Shown here: positions 41,441 through 50,370 of the stretch, in pieces | Position numbering within the stretch: position 1 is the stretch's first letter | Layout: the number at the start of each line of letters is the position of its first letter | Assembly (NCBI RefSeq): GCF_022814725.1 | Contig: NZ_CP093442.1 | Location: 3,038,001 to 3,102,000 of the forward strand | Length of the DNA stretch: 64,000 nucleotides | From: Bdellovibrio reynosensis | GTDB taxonomy: Bacteria > Bdellovibrionota > Bdellovibrionia > Bdellovibrionales > Bdellovibrionaceae | Direction: 5' to 3' | Translations under genes and position numbers: made by a program | Notes under the pieces: model-generated | What the model saw: the letters and a program-made list of their open reading frames with translations, nothing else | Told to the model about the DNA's origin: nothing | Databases searched by the model: none

Positions 41441-42403
41441 ATGTCGCTTCAAATAAAATTCTGGGGAGTTCGTGGTTCATTACCCTCGGCCCCACCACCA
41501 ATAGATTGGACTTACCACATCGAGGGAGTTCTTAGAAACTTCTTCTCTAGTGGTTACCGTGATCCTTCACAAATTTCCAAGTACATTCAAGGAATCGAAG
41601 TTCCTCTTTTAGGTGGTTATGGAGCAGCCACTACCTGTGTGGAAATCAACAGTCCTAAATCCCAATTGATCGTTGATGGTGGTAGCGGCATTCGTAATTT
41701 AAGCGAAAGAATTATGACTGGCACCACGGGCAGAGCAAAAGGCCCTTTTCACATTTTCATGACTCACTTTCATTGGGACCATGTGATTGGTTTGCCATTT
41801 TTTACGCCTCATTTTATTCCCGGTTGTGAAGTGCATTACTATGCCGTGCAACCGGAACTAGAGTCATTAATTCGCGGCATTTTCAAACAACCTTATTTCC
41901 CGGTACCGTTTGAAGCTTTGAAGGCAAAAATCGTGTTCCATGTTTTGGAACCGCGCAAGCCTTATAAAATTGATGATCTTACGATCACTCCTTATAAATT
42001 AGATCATCCAGATCCTTGCTGGGGATTGAAAGTGGAATCCGGCGGTAAAGCTTACGCTCACTGCGTGGATACAGAGGGAACTCGTGTGACGCGTGAAGAG
42101 TTGGGTGAAGATCTTCCGCTTTATCAAGATATCGACCTTATGTATTTCGATGCGCAGTACACGTTGCCTGAACTAGCTGAAAAAGCAAACTGGGGTCACA
42201 GTGCTGCCCAAGTTGGTTTGGATATCGCCATTCGTGAAGGGATTAAGAAAGTAATCTTTGCCCATCACGATCCGGGTGCTCGCATTGAGCAAGTTTTGGA
42301 ATTAAAGCGCCAAACTCGCGAATACTATGAATCGCGTTCGAGAGCACACAAAAATGACATCCTTTGGGATTTCGCCCACGAAGGCTTAGAAATCACAATC
42401 TAA
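41441..42403 (+). CDS. MBL-fold metal-dependent hydrolase
   Basis: A 320-residue metallo-beta-lactamase fold protein. Metal motif THFHWDHVIGLPFF (HxHxDH-type with Trp insertion), then HCVDTEG and FAHHDPGA as later ligands. KFWGVRGSLPSA near the start and TTCVEI are typical of the RNase Z/PhnP-like branch that hydrolyses phosphodiesters such as cyclic nucleotides. The substrate is not readable. I chose the ATG at 41441 (MSLQIKFWGVRG); a longer frame starts 30 nt earlier. The end overlaps the convergent PBP gene by 4 nt. Confidence 0.9.
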   Translation: MSLQIKFWGVRGSLPSAPPPIDWTYHIEGVLRNFFSSGYRDPSQISKYIQGIEVPLLGGYGAATTCVEINSPKSQLIVDGGSGIRNLSERIMTGTTGRAKGPFHIFMTHFHWDHVIGLPFFTPHFIPGCEVHYYAVQPELESLIRGIFKQPYFPVPFEALKAKIVFHVLEPRKPYKIDDLTITPYKLDHPDPCWGLKVESGGKAYAHCVDTEGTRVTREELGEDLPLYQDIDLMYFDAQYTLPELAEKANWGHSAAQVGLDIAIREGIKKVIFAHHDPGARIEQVLELKRQTREYYESRSRAHKNDILWDFAHEGLEITI

Positions 42404-44724
42404 AATCCGTCAGGTATTTTTTCGCTATCAACAACGAGCTCCACTTCGGTGGGGTCGTTTTCGTTTAAAGCATTCAAAGACTTTAAAGTCTCTTCATCTA
42501 AAAGAATCTTTTTAGTGTTTTCAGGCCATGGGAAATCATCTGCAGGAAAGCGCGTTCCGATTTTTTTCATGAACTGCGACCACACCGGCACAGCGCCACT
42601 TCCGCCAGTGAGTTTGTGGGGAAGATTGTTGTCATAGCCGACCCACACCACACTGGTTAGGTAAGGTGTGAAGCCTGCAAACCAAGCATCTTTATTGTCG
42701 CTGGTTGTTCCAGTTTTTCCTGCTGCTGGATTAACAAAACCACTCAGTGTAATTCCTCTGGCAGTTCCTGAAAGAACCGTCTGTTTCATCATACTGACAA
42801 GGCTTGATACCGCGGCAGGATCCACCGTTGCTTGGGGTGAGATGACGTGGACAAAGACTTCATTTCCGTCGGAATTCAAAGCTCTTCTTACGAAAGATAG
42901 ATTTTGCTTTTGTCCTAAATTCGCTAGGGTCACATAACTTTGCAGAACCTCTTTTGGATACATTTCAAAGGCGCCCAAACTCATAGAGGGGACTGCTTGC
43001 AAAGCCGAAGTTACACCCATCGTGTGAGTCACATCGATGATGTTTCCTAAACCCACGTCGATAGCTAAGGAAGCGGTCGCTGCATTTAAAGAGTTTTTTA
43101 AAGCATAGAACATCGGAACAGTGCCGAAATATTTTTTGCCATAGTTATCTGGCGACCAAGATTGACCTTCGTATTTGTGCGTGACCTTTTCATCTCTTAC
43201 CAAAGTCACTGGGTTATAGGGTTCGCCTTCAGGTGTATTATTTAGTAGGGCAGTTAAAAACACGAAAGGTTTCATGATCGAGCCGACTTGGCGGTGACCG
43301 TCGATAGCGCGGTTGAATTGAGTCATACGGTAATTTCGACCACCCACTACGACACTGACTAATCCAGTGGCGTTATTAGCAACTAGAACGCTGCCCTCTA
43401 ATGAATTGCCTTTTTCTTTTAGGCCTTTGATGTACTTGTTATTTTTTTCCAAGTTTTCTAGATGTTGGCGAAGTGATTCTTGCGCCACATCTTGGGCTTC
43501 TAAATCTAAGGCTGTGAAAATTTTAAGCCCTTCAGGATTAATGCCTTTTTCTAAAAGTTGTTTTCTTACGGCATCAAGATAATAAGGCGCGGTTTCTGAA
43601 GCCAAAGTTCTTGGAGATTGCGGTAAAGCTGCTGTGCTCGCATTCGCGAATTCCTCGGCTGTGATGAAATTTAGCCCCTGCATCTTTTCAAGAACTAGAT
43701 TTCTACGGCGAGTGGCATTTTCCGGTTTTTTAAACGGATTGTGCAAACCTGGGCTATTCACGATGGCTGCTAACAAAGCACACTCGCTTAGATTTAAATC
43801 AGCAACGTCTTTATTGAAGTAATACTTAGAAGCAGAACCATATCCACGGACTTGAAAGGCACCGTTCTGGCCCATGTAAATGACGTTTAAGTAAGTTTCA
43901 AAGATTTGATCCTTAGAAAAACGTGACTCCAAAAGAATCGACATCACAAATTCTTGGAATTTTCGTTTTAAGGTTCTTTCAGGTGTTAAAAAATAGTTCT
44001 TAACAAGTTGCTGAGTAATCGTGCTGCCGCCTTGGGCTTTGCGACCGGCAGCGATATTTTTAACTAACGCTCTAAAGATCCCTTTGTAGCTGACTCCGCC
44101 ATGTTCAAGGAAGCTTGAATCTTCAATGGCCATGATCGCATTAAGGCAGATTGGTGGAACTTCGCCCAATGCCACTGTTCTTTGCATCAGTGGTTCATTG
44201 CCAATGTATTGTGCAAGTAAAGGCGCTTCAATTGTGGCTTCAGGAACTGTGACAAAAGGAAAGCCTTTAAAAACTTGGGATACGGTGTTGTCTTTTTGGA
44301 TGATTAGAATCTGGATAGAGCTATCAACATCTTGAACCGGAGTATCTAACGTCACCCAACCAATACAAGCTTCTTGGTTTTCATCTAGTCCCACTTGGAT
44401 TCGCGCCGCGCATTCTTCGCGTCCAGCAATAAAATAATCCCCGGGAAGAATGCGTTGATCATAGTCACGACGACGGTAATTTTGTCGTTGCAGCTGTCTT
44501 TCTACGTCTGAAATTTTCAGCAAACTCTTTGCATAAAAAGTTACAGGTGCGGCGTAAAATTCTGTCGGCACGATGAACTTTTTTGATTCAAGTTTTTCAG
44601 AAAGTTCCCTCTCTAAGGCAAAGTACGAATAGACGCCAACGCCTAGGCCAGAGATGATTACAAGCGTCAGAAGGATTGTAAAAGCAATTAAAATAGTCTT
44701 TAATCGTGGTCGCAACATATACAT
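42400..44724 (-). CDS. Class A penicillin-binding protein (PBP1b-like)
   Basis: A 774-residue bifunctional peptidoglycan synthase. Short cytoplasmic end, one span (about 10-30), a UB2H-like region (VERQLQRQNYRRRDY), the glycosyltransferase domain (AIMAIEDSSFLEHGGVSY with catalytic Glu, then GGSTITQQLVKNYFL), and the transpeptidase with SxxK GSIMKPF, SxN SLNAAT and KTG KTGTTSD. It polymerises and crosslinks the cell wall. ATG 44724 is chosen; 44718 is equally likely. The frame extends to 44811, but the added residues look non-native. It is divergent from the GroES-like gene, whose start is 81 bp away. Confidence 0.94.
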   Translation of the reverse strand: MYMLRPRLKTILIAFTILLTLVIISGLGVGVYSYFALERELSEKLESKKFIVPTEFYAAPVTFYAKSLLKISDVERQLQRQNYRRRDYDQRILPGDYFIAGREECAARIQVGLDENQEACIGWVTLDTPVQDVDSSIQILIIQKDNTVSQVFKGFPFVTVPEATIEAPLLAQYIGNEPLMQRTVALGEVPPICLNAIMAIEDSSFLEHGGVSYKGIFRALVKNIAAGRKAQGGSTITQQLVKNYFLTPERTLKRKFQEFVMSILLESRFSKDQIFETYLNVIYMGQNGAFQVRGYGSASKYYFNKDVADLNLSECALLAAIVNSPGLHNPFKKPENATRRRNLVLEKMQGLNFITAEEFANASTAALPQSPRTLASETAPYYLDAVRKQLLEKGINPEGLKIFTALDLEAQDVAQESLRQHLENLEKNNKYIKGLKEKGNSLEGSVLVANNATGLVSVVVGGRNYRMTQFNRAIDGHRQVGSIMKPFVFLTALLNNTPEGEPYNPVTLVRDEKVTHKYEGQSWSPDNYGKKYFGTVPMFYALKNSLNAATASLAIDVGLGNIIDVTHTMGVTSALQAVPSMSLGAFEMYPKEVLQSYVTLANLGQKQNLSFVRRALNSDGNEVFVHVISPQATVDPAAVSSLVSMMKQTVLSGTARGITLSGFVNPAAGKTGTTSDNKDAWFAGFTPYLTSVVWVGYDNNLPHKLTGGSGAVPVWSQFMKKIGTRFPADDFPWPENTKKILLDEETLKSLNALNENDPTEVELVVDSEKIPDGF

Positions 44725-44804
44725 TAAGAGTAGTACGAAACTCTCTCTGAAGCAAATGAGCCTCTCTATATTTTGCAAAGCTCGTTTTGAAGAAAGGATT
44801 GGTT

Positions 44805-45458
44805 GTGGCAAAGAAGAAAACTTCTGCTAAAAAAGCCAATGTTAAGAAAGCCCCTAAAAAGGCTGTGTCAAAAAAATCTCCAAAAAAAGTAACTAAAAAA
44901 ACTAAAACGGTGAAAAAAGCGGTAGCTAAAAAAGCTGCAGCAAAAAAAGCCGTTTCAAAAAGCACAGCGAAGGTTGCTAAAAAGCCGGTTGCTAAAAAAG
45001 CCGCTGTGAAAGCTCCTGCGAAAAAAGCAGCAGTGAAAAAAGCTTCGGCAAAAGCGGTGACTCCAAAGAAAGCAGCGTCAGCAAAAACAGCGATGAAAGT
45101 TCCTGGCCATTTAGCATTCAATGCTTCGGCCGCAAAACCGGCTAAAACTTTAGATCTTAGCGGTTTTGTAACTCCATTGGATGATCGTTTGATGGTGCAA
45201 GTTTCTGGTACTGAAAAAATGACGGCGGGTGGTTTGTACATCCCGGATACTGTTTCTGATGTGTCTGGGAACCTTGAAGGTTATGTGGTTGCTGTGGGCC
45301 GCGGTCATATGAATAAAAAAGGCCATATCCTAGCTATGGATGTTGTCGTTGGCGACCGCGTGGTGTTTTCTGAATACGCGGGTTCTAAAATCAAAATTCA
45401 AAATGAAGATCTAATCATCCTTCGCGAGTCGGATGTCTTGGGCGTTGTTACCAAATAA
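44805..45458 (+). CDS. GroES-like co-chaperonin with Lys/Ala-rich N-terminal tail
   Basis: A 217-residue fusion-like protein. Residues 1-98 are almost only Lys, Ala, Val, Ser and Pro in AKKA-type units, like histone H1/AlgP tails. Residues about 120-217 are a Cpn10 fold: FVTPLDDRLMVQVSG, a mobile-loop-like TAGGLYIPDT, GYVVAVGRG, VGDRVVFSEYAGSKI and EDLIILRESDVLGVV. AAAGGA lies 6 nt before GTG 44805. No groEL is adjacent. The Cpn10 part matches GroES closely along its length, so the call is firm for that half. The tail suggests binding to DNA, RNA or acidic partners; a role in nucleoid compaction is speculation. Confidence 0.85.
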   Translation: MAKKKTSAKKANVKKAPKKAVSKKSPKKVTKKTKTVKKAVAKKAAAKKAVSKSTAKVAKKPVAKKAAVKAPAKKAAVKKASAKAVTPKKAASAKTAMKVPGHLAFNASAAKPAKTLDLSGFVTPLDDRLMVQVSGTEKMTAGGLYIPDTVSDVSGNLEGYVVAVGRGHMNKKGHILAMDVVVGDRVVFSEYAGSKIKIQNEDLIILRESDVLGVVTK

Positions 45459-45469
45459 AGGGATTTTAA

Positions 45470-46873
45470 ATGTTTAAGAAGAACTTAGTTAAAGTATTGG
45501 GTTTGGCATTGACGGTATTTGCTAGCAGTGCGCAAGCCATGACACTTGATTGGACTGGTGGATATCGCTTCGAATGGACGGAAGTAGACCGCCCAACATT
45601 AGGGACACCTGGGGAACGCAAAGCTTATGGTTTAAACTCTTTGTACCTAAGCCCAAAAATTATTGCTGCTGATGGTGTGAATGTTGTTTCTCGTTTTGAT
45701 TTGCTGACTAACACTTCTTACGAAGGCTCACAGCTAGGTGAAATTTGGGGATTAAACAATCACACCACTGGTTCAAAAGCTGTTTCTAATAATCAAGGAA
45801 CTACAAGCATTCAAACTAGTCATTTATACCTAAATGTAAATCAAGAGTATGGGGCTTTGATCGTAGGACGTGCTCCTTTTGAATTTGGTTTAGGGTTAAC
45901 TTATAGTGCAGGTAAAGGGGCCTTCGATCACTGGTATGATAGCCGTGACATGGTTGCCTACAAAATTGTTGTCGGCGACTGGTTCTTTATGCCGGTGTTA
46001 AGCCGCAAACAATCTGGATCTGGTTTTGGCCAAGGTAAGACTATTTCATCAACTGGATTCCAACTTCAGTATGAAAGCGAAGAAAATAAATCAACAATCG
46101 GTGTATTTCAGGAAAATATCCGTGGGGCTCAGTCAGCCCTTGATTACAGTGCTGATCAAATCACTGCTTACGGTGGTGTTGGTGCTGTGGCAACCTCTGA
46201 TCTTAACATCCAACGAACTAACTTCGTTTTAGGTCGCGGTTTTGATTCTTTTGGTTTTAAAGTCGAGGCAGGTTTTCAAACTGGCGAAACGGGAATTTCA
46301 AATGGCACAGAAGATATCAGCGTAAATGGTTATGGTATCGCTGCTGAATTCTATATCCCGAAATTAGAATCTAAATGGGATTGGTCTTTGAAAGCCGGCA
46401 TGGCCACTGGAGATGATGCTGAATCCACTGAGTTTGGTGGTTACGCATTTAATAAAAATTATGATGTGGCGATGTTGATGTTCAATCATCGATTGGGCCA
46501 GCATGACTTCTTAAACACGAATGTTGGACGCTCAAATTCTAATCTTACTGTCGGAAACTCCGCTGATGATGAATCCATCAGCAACGCGATCTACATCGCT
46601 CCTTCAGCAAACTATGTTTGGAATGAACGCTTCGATGTTCGCAACACTTTGGTGTACGGACAATTATTGAACAGCGTAAAAAACTCAGTTGATTCCACAA
46701 AAGATCTAGGTCTAGAATGGGATATCGAGTTGATTTACAAACCATCTGAAAAAATTCAGTGGGTGAATCAGCTAGGACTTCTTTTCCCTGGCAGCGCTTG
46801 GAAAAACGGTGCTGAAGGTTTGGGAAGTGACTTTACATATGGATTTGCATCTAAAGCCGCCATCAGCTTTTGA
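45470..46873 (+). CDS. Outer-membrane porin-like protein
   Basis: A 467-residue protein with a 23-residue signal peptide ending AQA. The mature start MTLDWTGGYRFEWTEVDRPT, the many alternating amphipathic strands (LIVGRAPFEFGLGL, TNFVLGRGFDSFGFKV) and the final aromatic residue (ASKAAISF) are those of an outer-membrane barrel with about 14-18 strands. No known substrate. It starts 11 nt after the GroES-like gene, so the two may be one transcript. A strong terminator follows at 46943. Confidence 0.85.
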   Translation: MFKKNLVKVLGLALTVFASSAQAMTLDWTGGYRFEWTEVDRPTLGTPGERKAYGLNSLYLSPKIIAADGVNVVSRFDLLTNTSYEGSQLGEIWGLNNHTTGSKAVSNNQGTTSIQTSHLYLNVNQEYGALIVGRAPFEFGLGLTYSAGKGAFDHWYDSRDMVAYKIVVGDWFFMPVLSRKQSGSGFGQGKTISSTGFQLQYESEENKSTIGVFQENIRGAQSALDYSADQITAYGGVGAVATSDLNIQRTNFVLGRGFDSFGFKVEAGFQTGETGISNGTEDISVNGYGIAAEFYIPKLESKWDWSLKAGMATGDDAESTEFGGYAFNKNYDVAMLMFNHRLGQHDFLNTNVGRSNSNLTVGNSADDESISNAIYIAPSANYVWNERFDVRNTLVYGQLLNSVKNSVDSTKDLGLEWDIELIYKPSEKIQWVNQLGLLFPGSAWKNGAEGLGSDFTYGFASKAAISF

Positions 46874-46942
46874 TTACGACGTGATTGCAACTTGTACGAC
46901 AGCTTGATGACTACTTGATTCTTCTTGTTTGGTGGTGAGCAG

Positions 46943-46977
46943 GGCCCGGGGGGCGAAAGTCCCCCGGGATTTTTTTT
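46943..46977 (+). terminator. Intrinsic terminator after the porin-like gene
   Basis: CCCGGGGG (46945-46952) pairs with CCCCCGGG (46961-46968) around GCGAAAGT, followed by TTTTTTTT. Strong, + strand. Confidence 0.92.
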
Positions 46978-47074
46978 GCCTAAAAACAGGTGTTAAGAGT
47001 CGTGCGGCAATTTTTATCAAATAGATTATGATGAAAGAGTCTTCGTTTCCTAGCCAGGAAGGTAGGGGGATGCA

Positions 47075-47470
47075 ATGAAATCACAAATCGTCTTATTTTT
47101 AATGCCCGTTTTTTTCGTCCTTAATTCTTTTGCTGAAGAAAATGCCCCCAATGAAGCCCCGTGGGTGGAAGTCGTGAATCAGTTTGTAGTTGCTGAAACG
47201 ATGACCCTCGCTGAATTATCGAATAAAAAAAACACCCCGGAATATTCTGAAGTTCGCGTGCAAATTCTTAGTTCTGGGGCGCGAATTCAAAGGGCGGAAG
47301 TGGTTAACTTTAGCCGCATGTCTATGCCCATCTGGCAAGTTGAAGGGGATTATAGTGCGGGTATGGAGCGAGCAGATAGGTTTCCTTTAATGCGAGTTCG
47401 TACGATCCGTATGTACTTAACCACCCTGCAGCCATTTGAGGTAGTGCAGATAAAAGTGATGATGCGATAA
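47075..47470 (+). CDS. Small secreted protein, function unknown
   Basis: A 131-residue protein with a signal peptide (about 1-20, ending SFAEE). The mature part has alternating strands (EVRVQILSSGARIQRAEVVN, FPLMRVRTIRMYL) and no Cys. GGTAGGGGG precedes the ATG by a few bases. No family is recognised. It is flanked by terminators on both sides and so is probably expressed alone. Confidence 0.75.
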   Translation: MKSQIVLFLMPVFFVLNSFAEENAPNEAPWVEVVNQFVVAETMTLAELSNKKNTPEYSEVRVQILSSGARIQRAEVVNFSRMSMPIWQVEGDYSAGMERADRFPLMRVRTIRMYLTTLQPFEVVQIKVMMR

Positions 47471-47473
47471 AAA

Positions 47474-47499
47474 TAAAAAACGGGCCCAGCATGGACCCG
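47474..47499 (-). terminator. Intrinsic terminator for the gene at 47530-48846
   Basis: On the - strand ACGGGTCC-ATGCT-GGGCCCGT is followed by TTTTTATTTTT. There is one internal mismatch. The + strand lacks a U-run, so it acts mainly leftward. Confidence 0.75.
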
Positions 47500-47529
47500 T
47501 GGAGGAAACTTTCAATTTTTATCTTAGAA

Positions 47530-48846
47530 CTATTTGCCGAAAACTTTGCGGATTTTAGTTCTCATATCTTTTGATGCGTCGGAAATCGCAGTCATTTCTC
47601 CGAAAGTGATATTCACGTTATCTTTAGGGATGTTTACTGACGACGTTGTTTGGCCATCTAAACGAGTCCCTGTTCTTGTGTTCACTAGAACAGAGTCACT
47701 ACTGCGGCCTGGGTTTGCAAGGCGAGTTCCATACCCAGATCCTAAGTCGTAAGCGCCTGCTACAAGCGAAGAAGGTGTTTTGCCAGTTGCTGCATATTCG
47801 TAAAGGAATTGGTTCATGCTACGTCTGATTTCAGATGCGTAGTTGCCCCAAGTGTCGCCAAAAATATCGCGGTCAGAGGCAGATAAGAATCCTGATCTGC
47901 GTGCATCAGACATACCTTCTACTGAACTTTGATTCAATCCTTTAAGGATTTCGTTTAAGTAGTAATTTCTGCCGTCAGCTTCTTGGTGCAATAAAAGTCT
48001 TTCACGTGGGTCCGTTTGGCGACTTGATTGAACGATAGTGCGCTGTACTTGTAACGCCTCTTCGTCAACGATTTCCGTTTGGATCTTGAAAAGACGTTTT
48101 CTTACATCTTTATATTTTGACGGAATTTTACCGTGAAGCTCTTTTACTAACTCAAGAGTTTCTTCAAGAACTTCTGAAGCATCTCTTGATTCGTCTTCTT
48201 CATCATAATAGTCCCATGATGAACCACGGATTTTTGATTTAAGATTTTTCATGGCAATTCTGTGGGAATCATGCATTTCATTTTTGATGAGCTTTTCGAT
48301 TTCATCTTTGAAGAAATCCATTGCTTCAGCTTCAGAAATGTCTTCTTTATCTTTTTTCAAAGCATCTAAGAATTTTGGAGTTAAGCATTGAAGTTTTTCA
48401 GCATCTTCATCGTGCTTTTCGCATTTCTCTGAAATTTTTTCTAGGATCTCAGTTTTATCGTCTTTCTTGTCCTTTTTGTCTTTCTTGGTTTCTTTTTTTG
48501 CAGTCGTAGTTTCAGCGACAAGTGCTTTAGCTACTAACACATTAAGATCATCAACATTTTGTAGGCTTGTAGAATTTAACTGGATAGAACGTGTTTCACA
48601 CGTGTCGCAGATTTTACCTTCAGTAAGTTGTTTGATTCGCGCGGTAACTTTATCATTTTCATCTACTTTAAAGTATGTCACTGCCAGAACGCCGTCTGCA
48701 GTTGCCAATTTAGTTTCAACAGATTCCACAGATGCGAAATCGGCAGAAGCCACTTTGTCATAAGAATTAAAAGACACATTAAAGCCTAAAACAGCTAGTA
48801 AAGCTGTCGTCATAACCCATTGTTTTTTAGGGTAAGTGAAATTCAT
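47530..48846 (-). CDS. Secreted charged helical protein, function unknown
   Basis: A 438-residue protein starting at the ATG at 48846 behind AGGAGGA, an excellent ribosome site; the open frame continues 54 codons upstream without one. A hydrophobic N-terminal segment (VMTTALLAVLGFNVSF) acts as signal or anchor. A Cys pair (CDTC) near residue 80 is followed by a very charged Lys/Asp/Glu region (KKETKKDKKDKKDDKTE), then long helices (DISEAEAMDFFKDEIEKL, SRDASEVLEETLELV), then a Gly/Ser/Asn-rich end. No family is recognised. It may be a periplasmic coiled-coil scaffold. Confidence 0.78.
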   Translation of the reverse strand: MNFTYPKKQWVMTTALLAVLGFNVSFNSYDKVASADFASVESVETKLATADGVLAVTYFKVDENDKVTARIKQLTEGKICDTCETRSIQLNSTSLQNVDDLNVLVAKALVAETTTAKKETKKDKKDKKDDKTEILEKISEKCEKHDEDAEKLQCLTPKFLDALKKDKEDISEAEAMDFFKDEIEKLIKNEMHDSHRIAMKNLKSKIRGSSWDYYDEEDESRDASEVLEETLELVKELHGKIPSKYKDVRKRLFKIQTEIVDEEALQVQRTIVQSSRQTDPRERLLLHQEADGRNYYLNEILKGLNQSSVEGMSDARRSGFLSASDRDIFGDTWGNYASEIRRSMNQFLYEYAATGKTPSSLVAGAYDLGSGYGTRLANPGRSSDSVLVNTRTGTRLDGQTTSSVNIPKDNVNITFGEMTAISDASKDMRTKIRKVFGK

Positions 48847-49168
48847 AAAGTCCTCCTGGTTATAGGGAACATCCCGTCCCTTTTTTCTACTTATTACTAA
48901 AGCGAGGGACGAGCCAACCGGGCCCTGTTTGTAGTGGGCATCTAAGCCGCTAAAATTATTAAGACTTCTCATGTTGAGATGAGGGTGGCTGGAACCCCTG
49001 ACTGTCAAAGATCTGGTGTCTCAGCCTGGGAATGCATTAAAGCCTGGGAATTTTAATGACTTAGCACCGACGGCGATCCTTTTTAAAAACACCAAAAAAA
49101 CGACCAATTTGGGCACCATTTAAATGCTATCTTGCCTATTTAATGGGATTCATTCATAACCTCCCTCG

Positions 49169-50350
49169 ATGAAGTTTCATTTTCCCCGCAGTCCAAAACC
49201 ACCTGAAATTAGTGAATCCGATTGGAACAATTGGACGTGGCAGCTTCGTCATTCCTTAAAGACCCAGGAAGATTTTGAAAGTGTTTTTGCATTATCGGCC
49301 GATGAAAAAGCGGCTTTTCAAGGTGGTAAGGAATTATTTAATATTCGCACGACACCTTATTACGCAAGTTTGGCCCAAGACGGTGGAAGCTCTATTCGCC
49401 AAATACTGATGCCTCATAAATTTGAAATCGAAGAGGGCAGTCAGCAGATGCTGGATCCTTTGGGTGAAAAGCGCAATAACCCTGCACCAAGAATTATTCA
49501 TCGTTATTCAGACCGCGCCCTTTTTTTAGTGACCGATATTTGCAGTGTTTATTGCCGTTTCTGCACACGCAAGCATTTCACGGGACAAGAGCAAGCTTTT
49601 ATCAAAAATGAGGAATATGAAAAGGCCCTGGCTTATATCAAATCTCATCCGGGCATTCGTGAAGTGATTCTTTCTGGCGGCGACCCGCTGACTATCAGCG
49701 ATGCGCAGTTAGATCGTGTACTCAGTGACCTTCGCCGTATTGACCATGTGGAAATCATTCGTATAGGCAGTCGCATGCCGGTGGTGTGCCCAATGCGTGT
49801 GACAGATGATTTGGTGAAGATATTAAAAAAGAATAAGCCCGTTTTTTTGATGTCACACTTTAATCACCCTAACGAACTGACGGCGGAAGCAGCAGAGGCC
49901 TTAGAAAAGTTTGTCGATAACGGAGTGCCGGTAATGAATCAGATGGTGCTATTAAACGGCATCAACAATCATCCCGCACTTATCCAAGCTTTAAACCGCA
50001 GACTTTTATATTTGCGTGTAAAGCCGTACTACATGTTCCAATGCGATCCTTCGATGGGCACCGACCATTTACGCACATCGATTGAAGACTCTTTAGAAAT
50101 TCAAAAAGAACTATGGGGCCATCTATCGGGTTTAGCGATGCCAAATCTTTCAGTCGATATTCCAAATGGTGGTGGCAAAACTTATCTCGTTCCTAACTTC
50201 GAAACGAAGCAGGAGGGAAGAGTGAGGCATTATTTAGGCTGGGACGGGGTGGAAGCTCAGTACGTCAGCCCTGCACCTGAGAAAATAAAAAAGCCCGATA
50301 TCTCGGGCTTTGAAAAAGAATGGTCTGATCTAAAAAACAGTAAACGTTAA
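49169..50350 (+). CDS. kamA: KamA-family radical SAM aminomutase (lysine 2,3-aminomutase-like)
   Basis: A 393-residue enzyme. Radical SAM motif CSVYCRFCTRKHF (CxxxCxxC, about 123-130); GGDPLT for SAM binding; RIGSRMPVVCPMR; and the PLP Lys candidate in IPNGGGKTYLVPN near the C-terminus. KamA moves the amino group of lysine between carbons 2 and 3 with PLP; related enzymes act on glutamate or on EF-P (EpmB), so the substrate is not certain. The length fits the shorter KamA/EpmB group. No ribosome site is visible before the ATG (CCTCCCTCG precedes it), so the message may be leaderless. The last 60 bp include a terminator for the convergent fibre gene. Confidence 0.88.
   Translation: MKFHFPRSPKPPEISESDWNNWTWQLRHSLKTQEDFESVFALSADEKAAFQGGKELFNIRTTPYYASLAQDGGSSIRQILMPHKFEIEEGSQQMLDPLGEKRNNPAPRIIHRYSDRALFLVTDICSVYCRFCTRKHFTGQEQAFIKNEEYEKALAYIKSHPGIREVILSGGDPLTISDAQLDRVLSDLRRIDHVEIIRIGSRMPVVCPMRVTDDLVKILKKNKPVFLMSHFNHPNELTAEAAEALEKFVDNGVPVMNQMVLLNGINNHPALIQALNRRLLYLRVKPYYMFQCDPSMGTDHLRTSIEDSLEIQKELWGHLSGLAMPNLSVDIPNGGGKTYLVPNFETKQEGRVRHYLGWDGVEAQYVSPAPEKIKKPDISGFEKEWSDLKNSKR
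50283..50310 (-). terminator. Terminator for the fibre gene, inside the kamA coding end
   Basis: On the - strand AAAGCCCGA-GATA-TCGGGCTTTTTTATTTT forms a good hairpin and U-run. It lies 60-90 nt beyond the fibre stop and within the last codons of convergent kamA. Confidence 0.82.
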
Positions 50351-50370
50351 AAGTGCCTGCGGGCAGTTCG

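Noticed and set aside
44597-45241. 214-codon - strand frame rich in Ala and Phe
   Set aside because: It is the antisense shadow of the Lys/Ala tail; repeated AAR codons read backwards give Phe/Leu.
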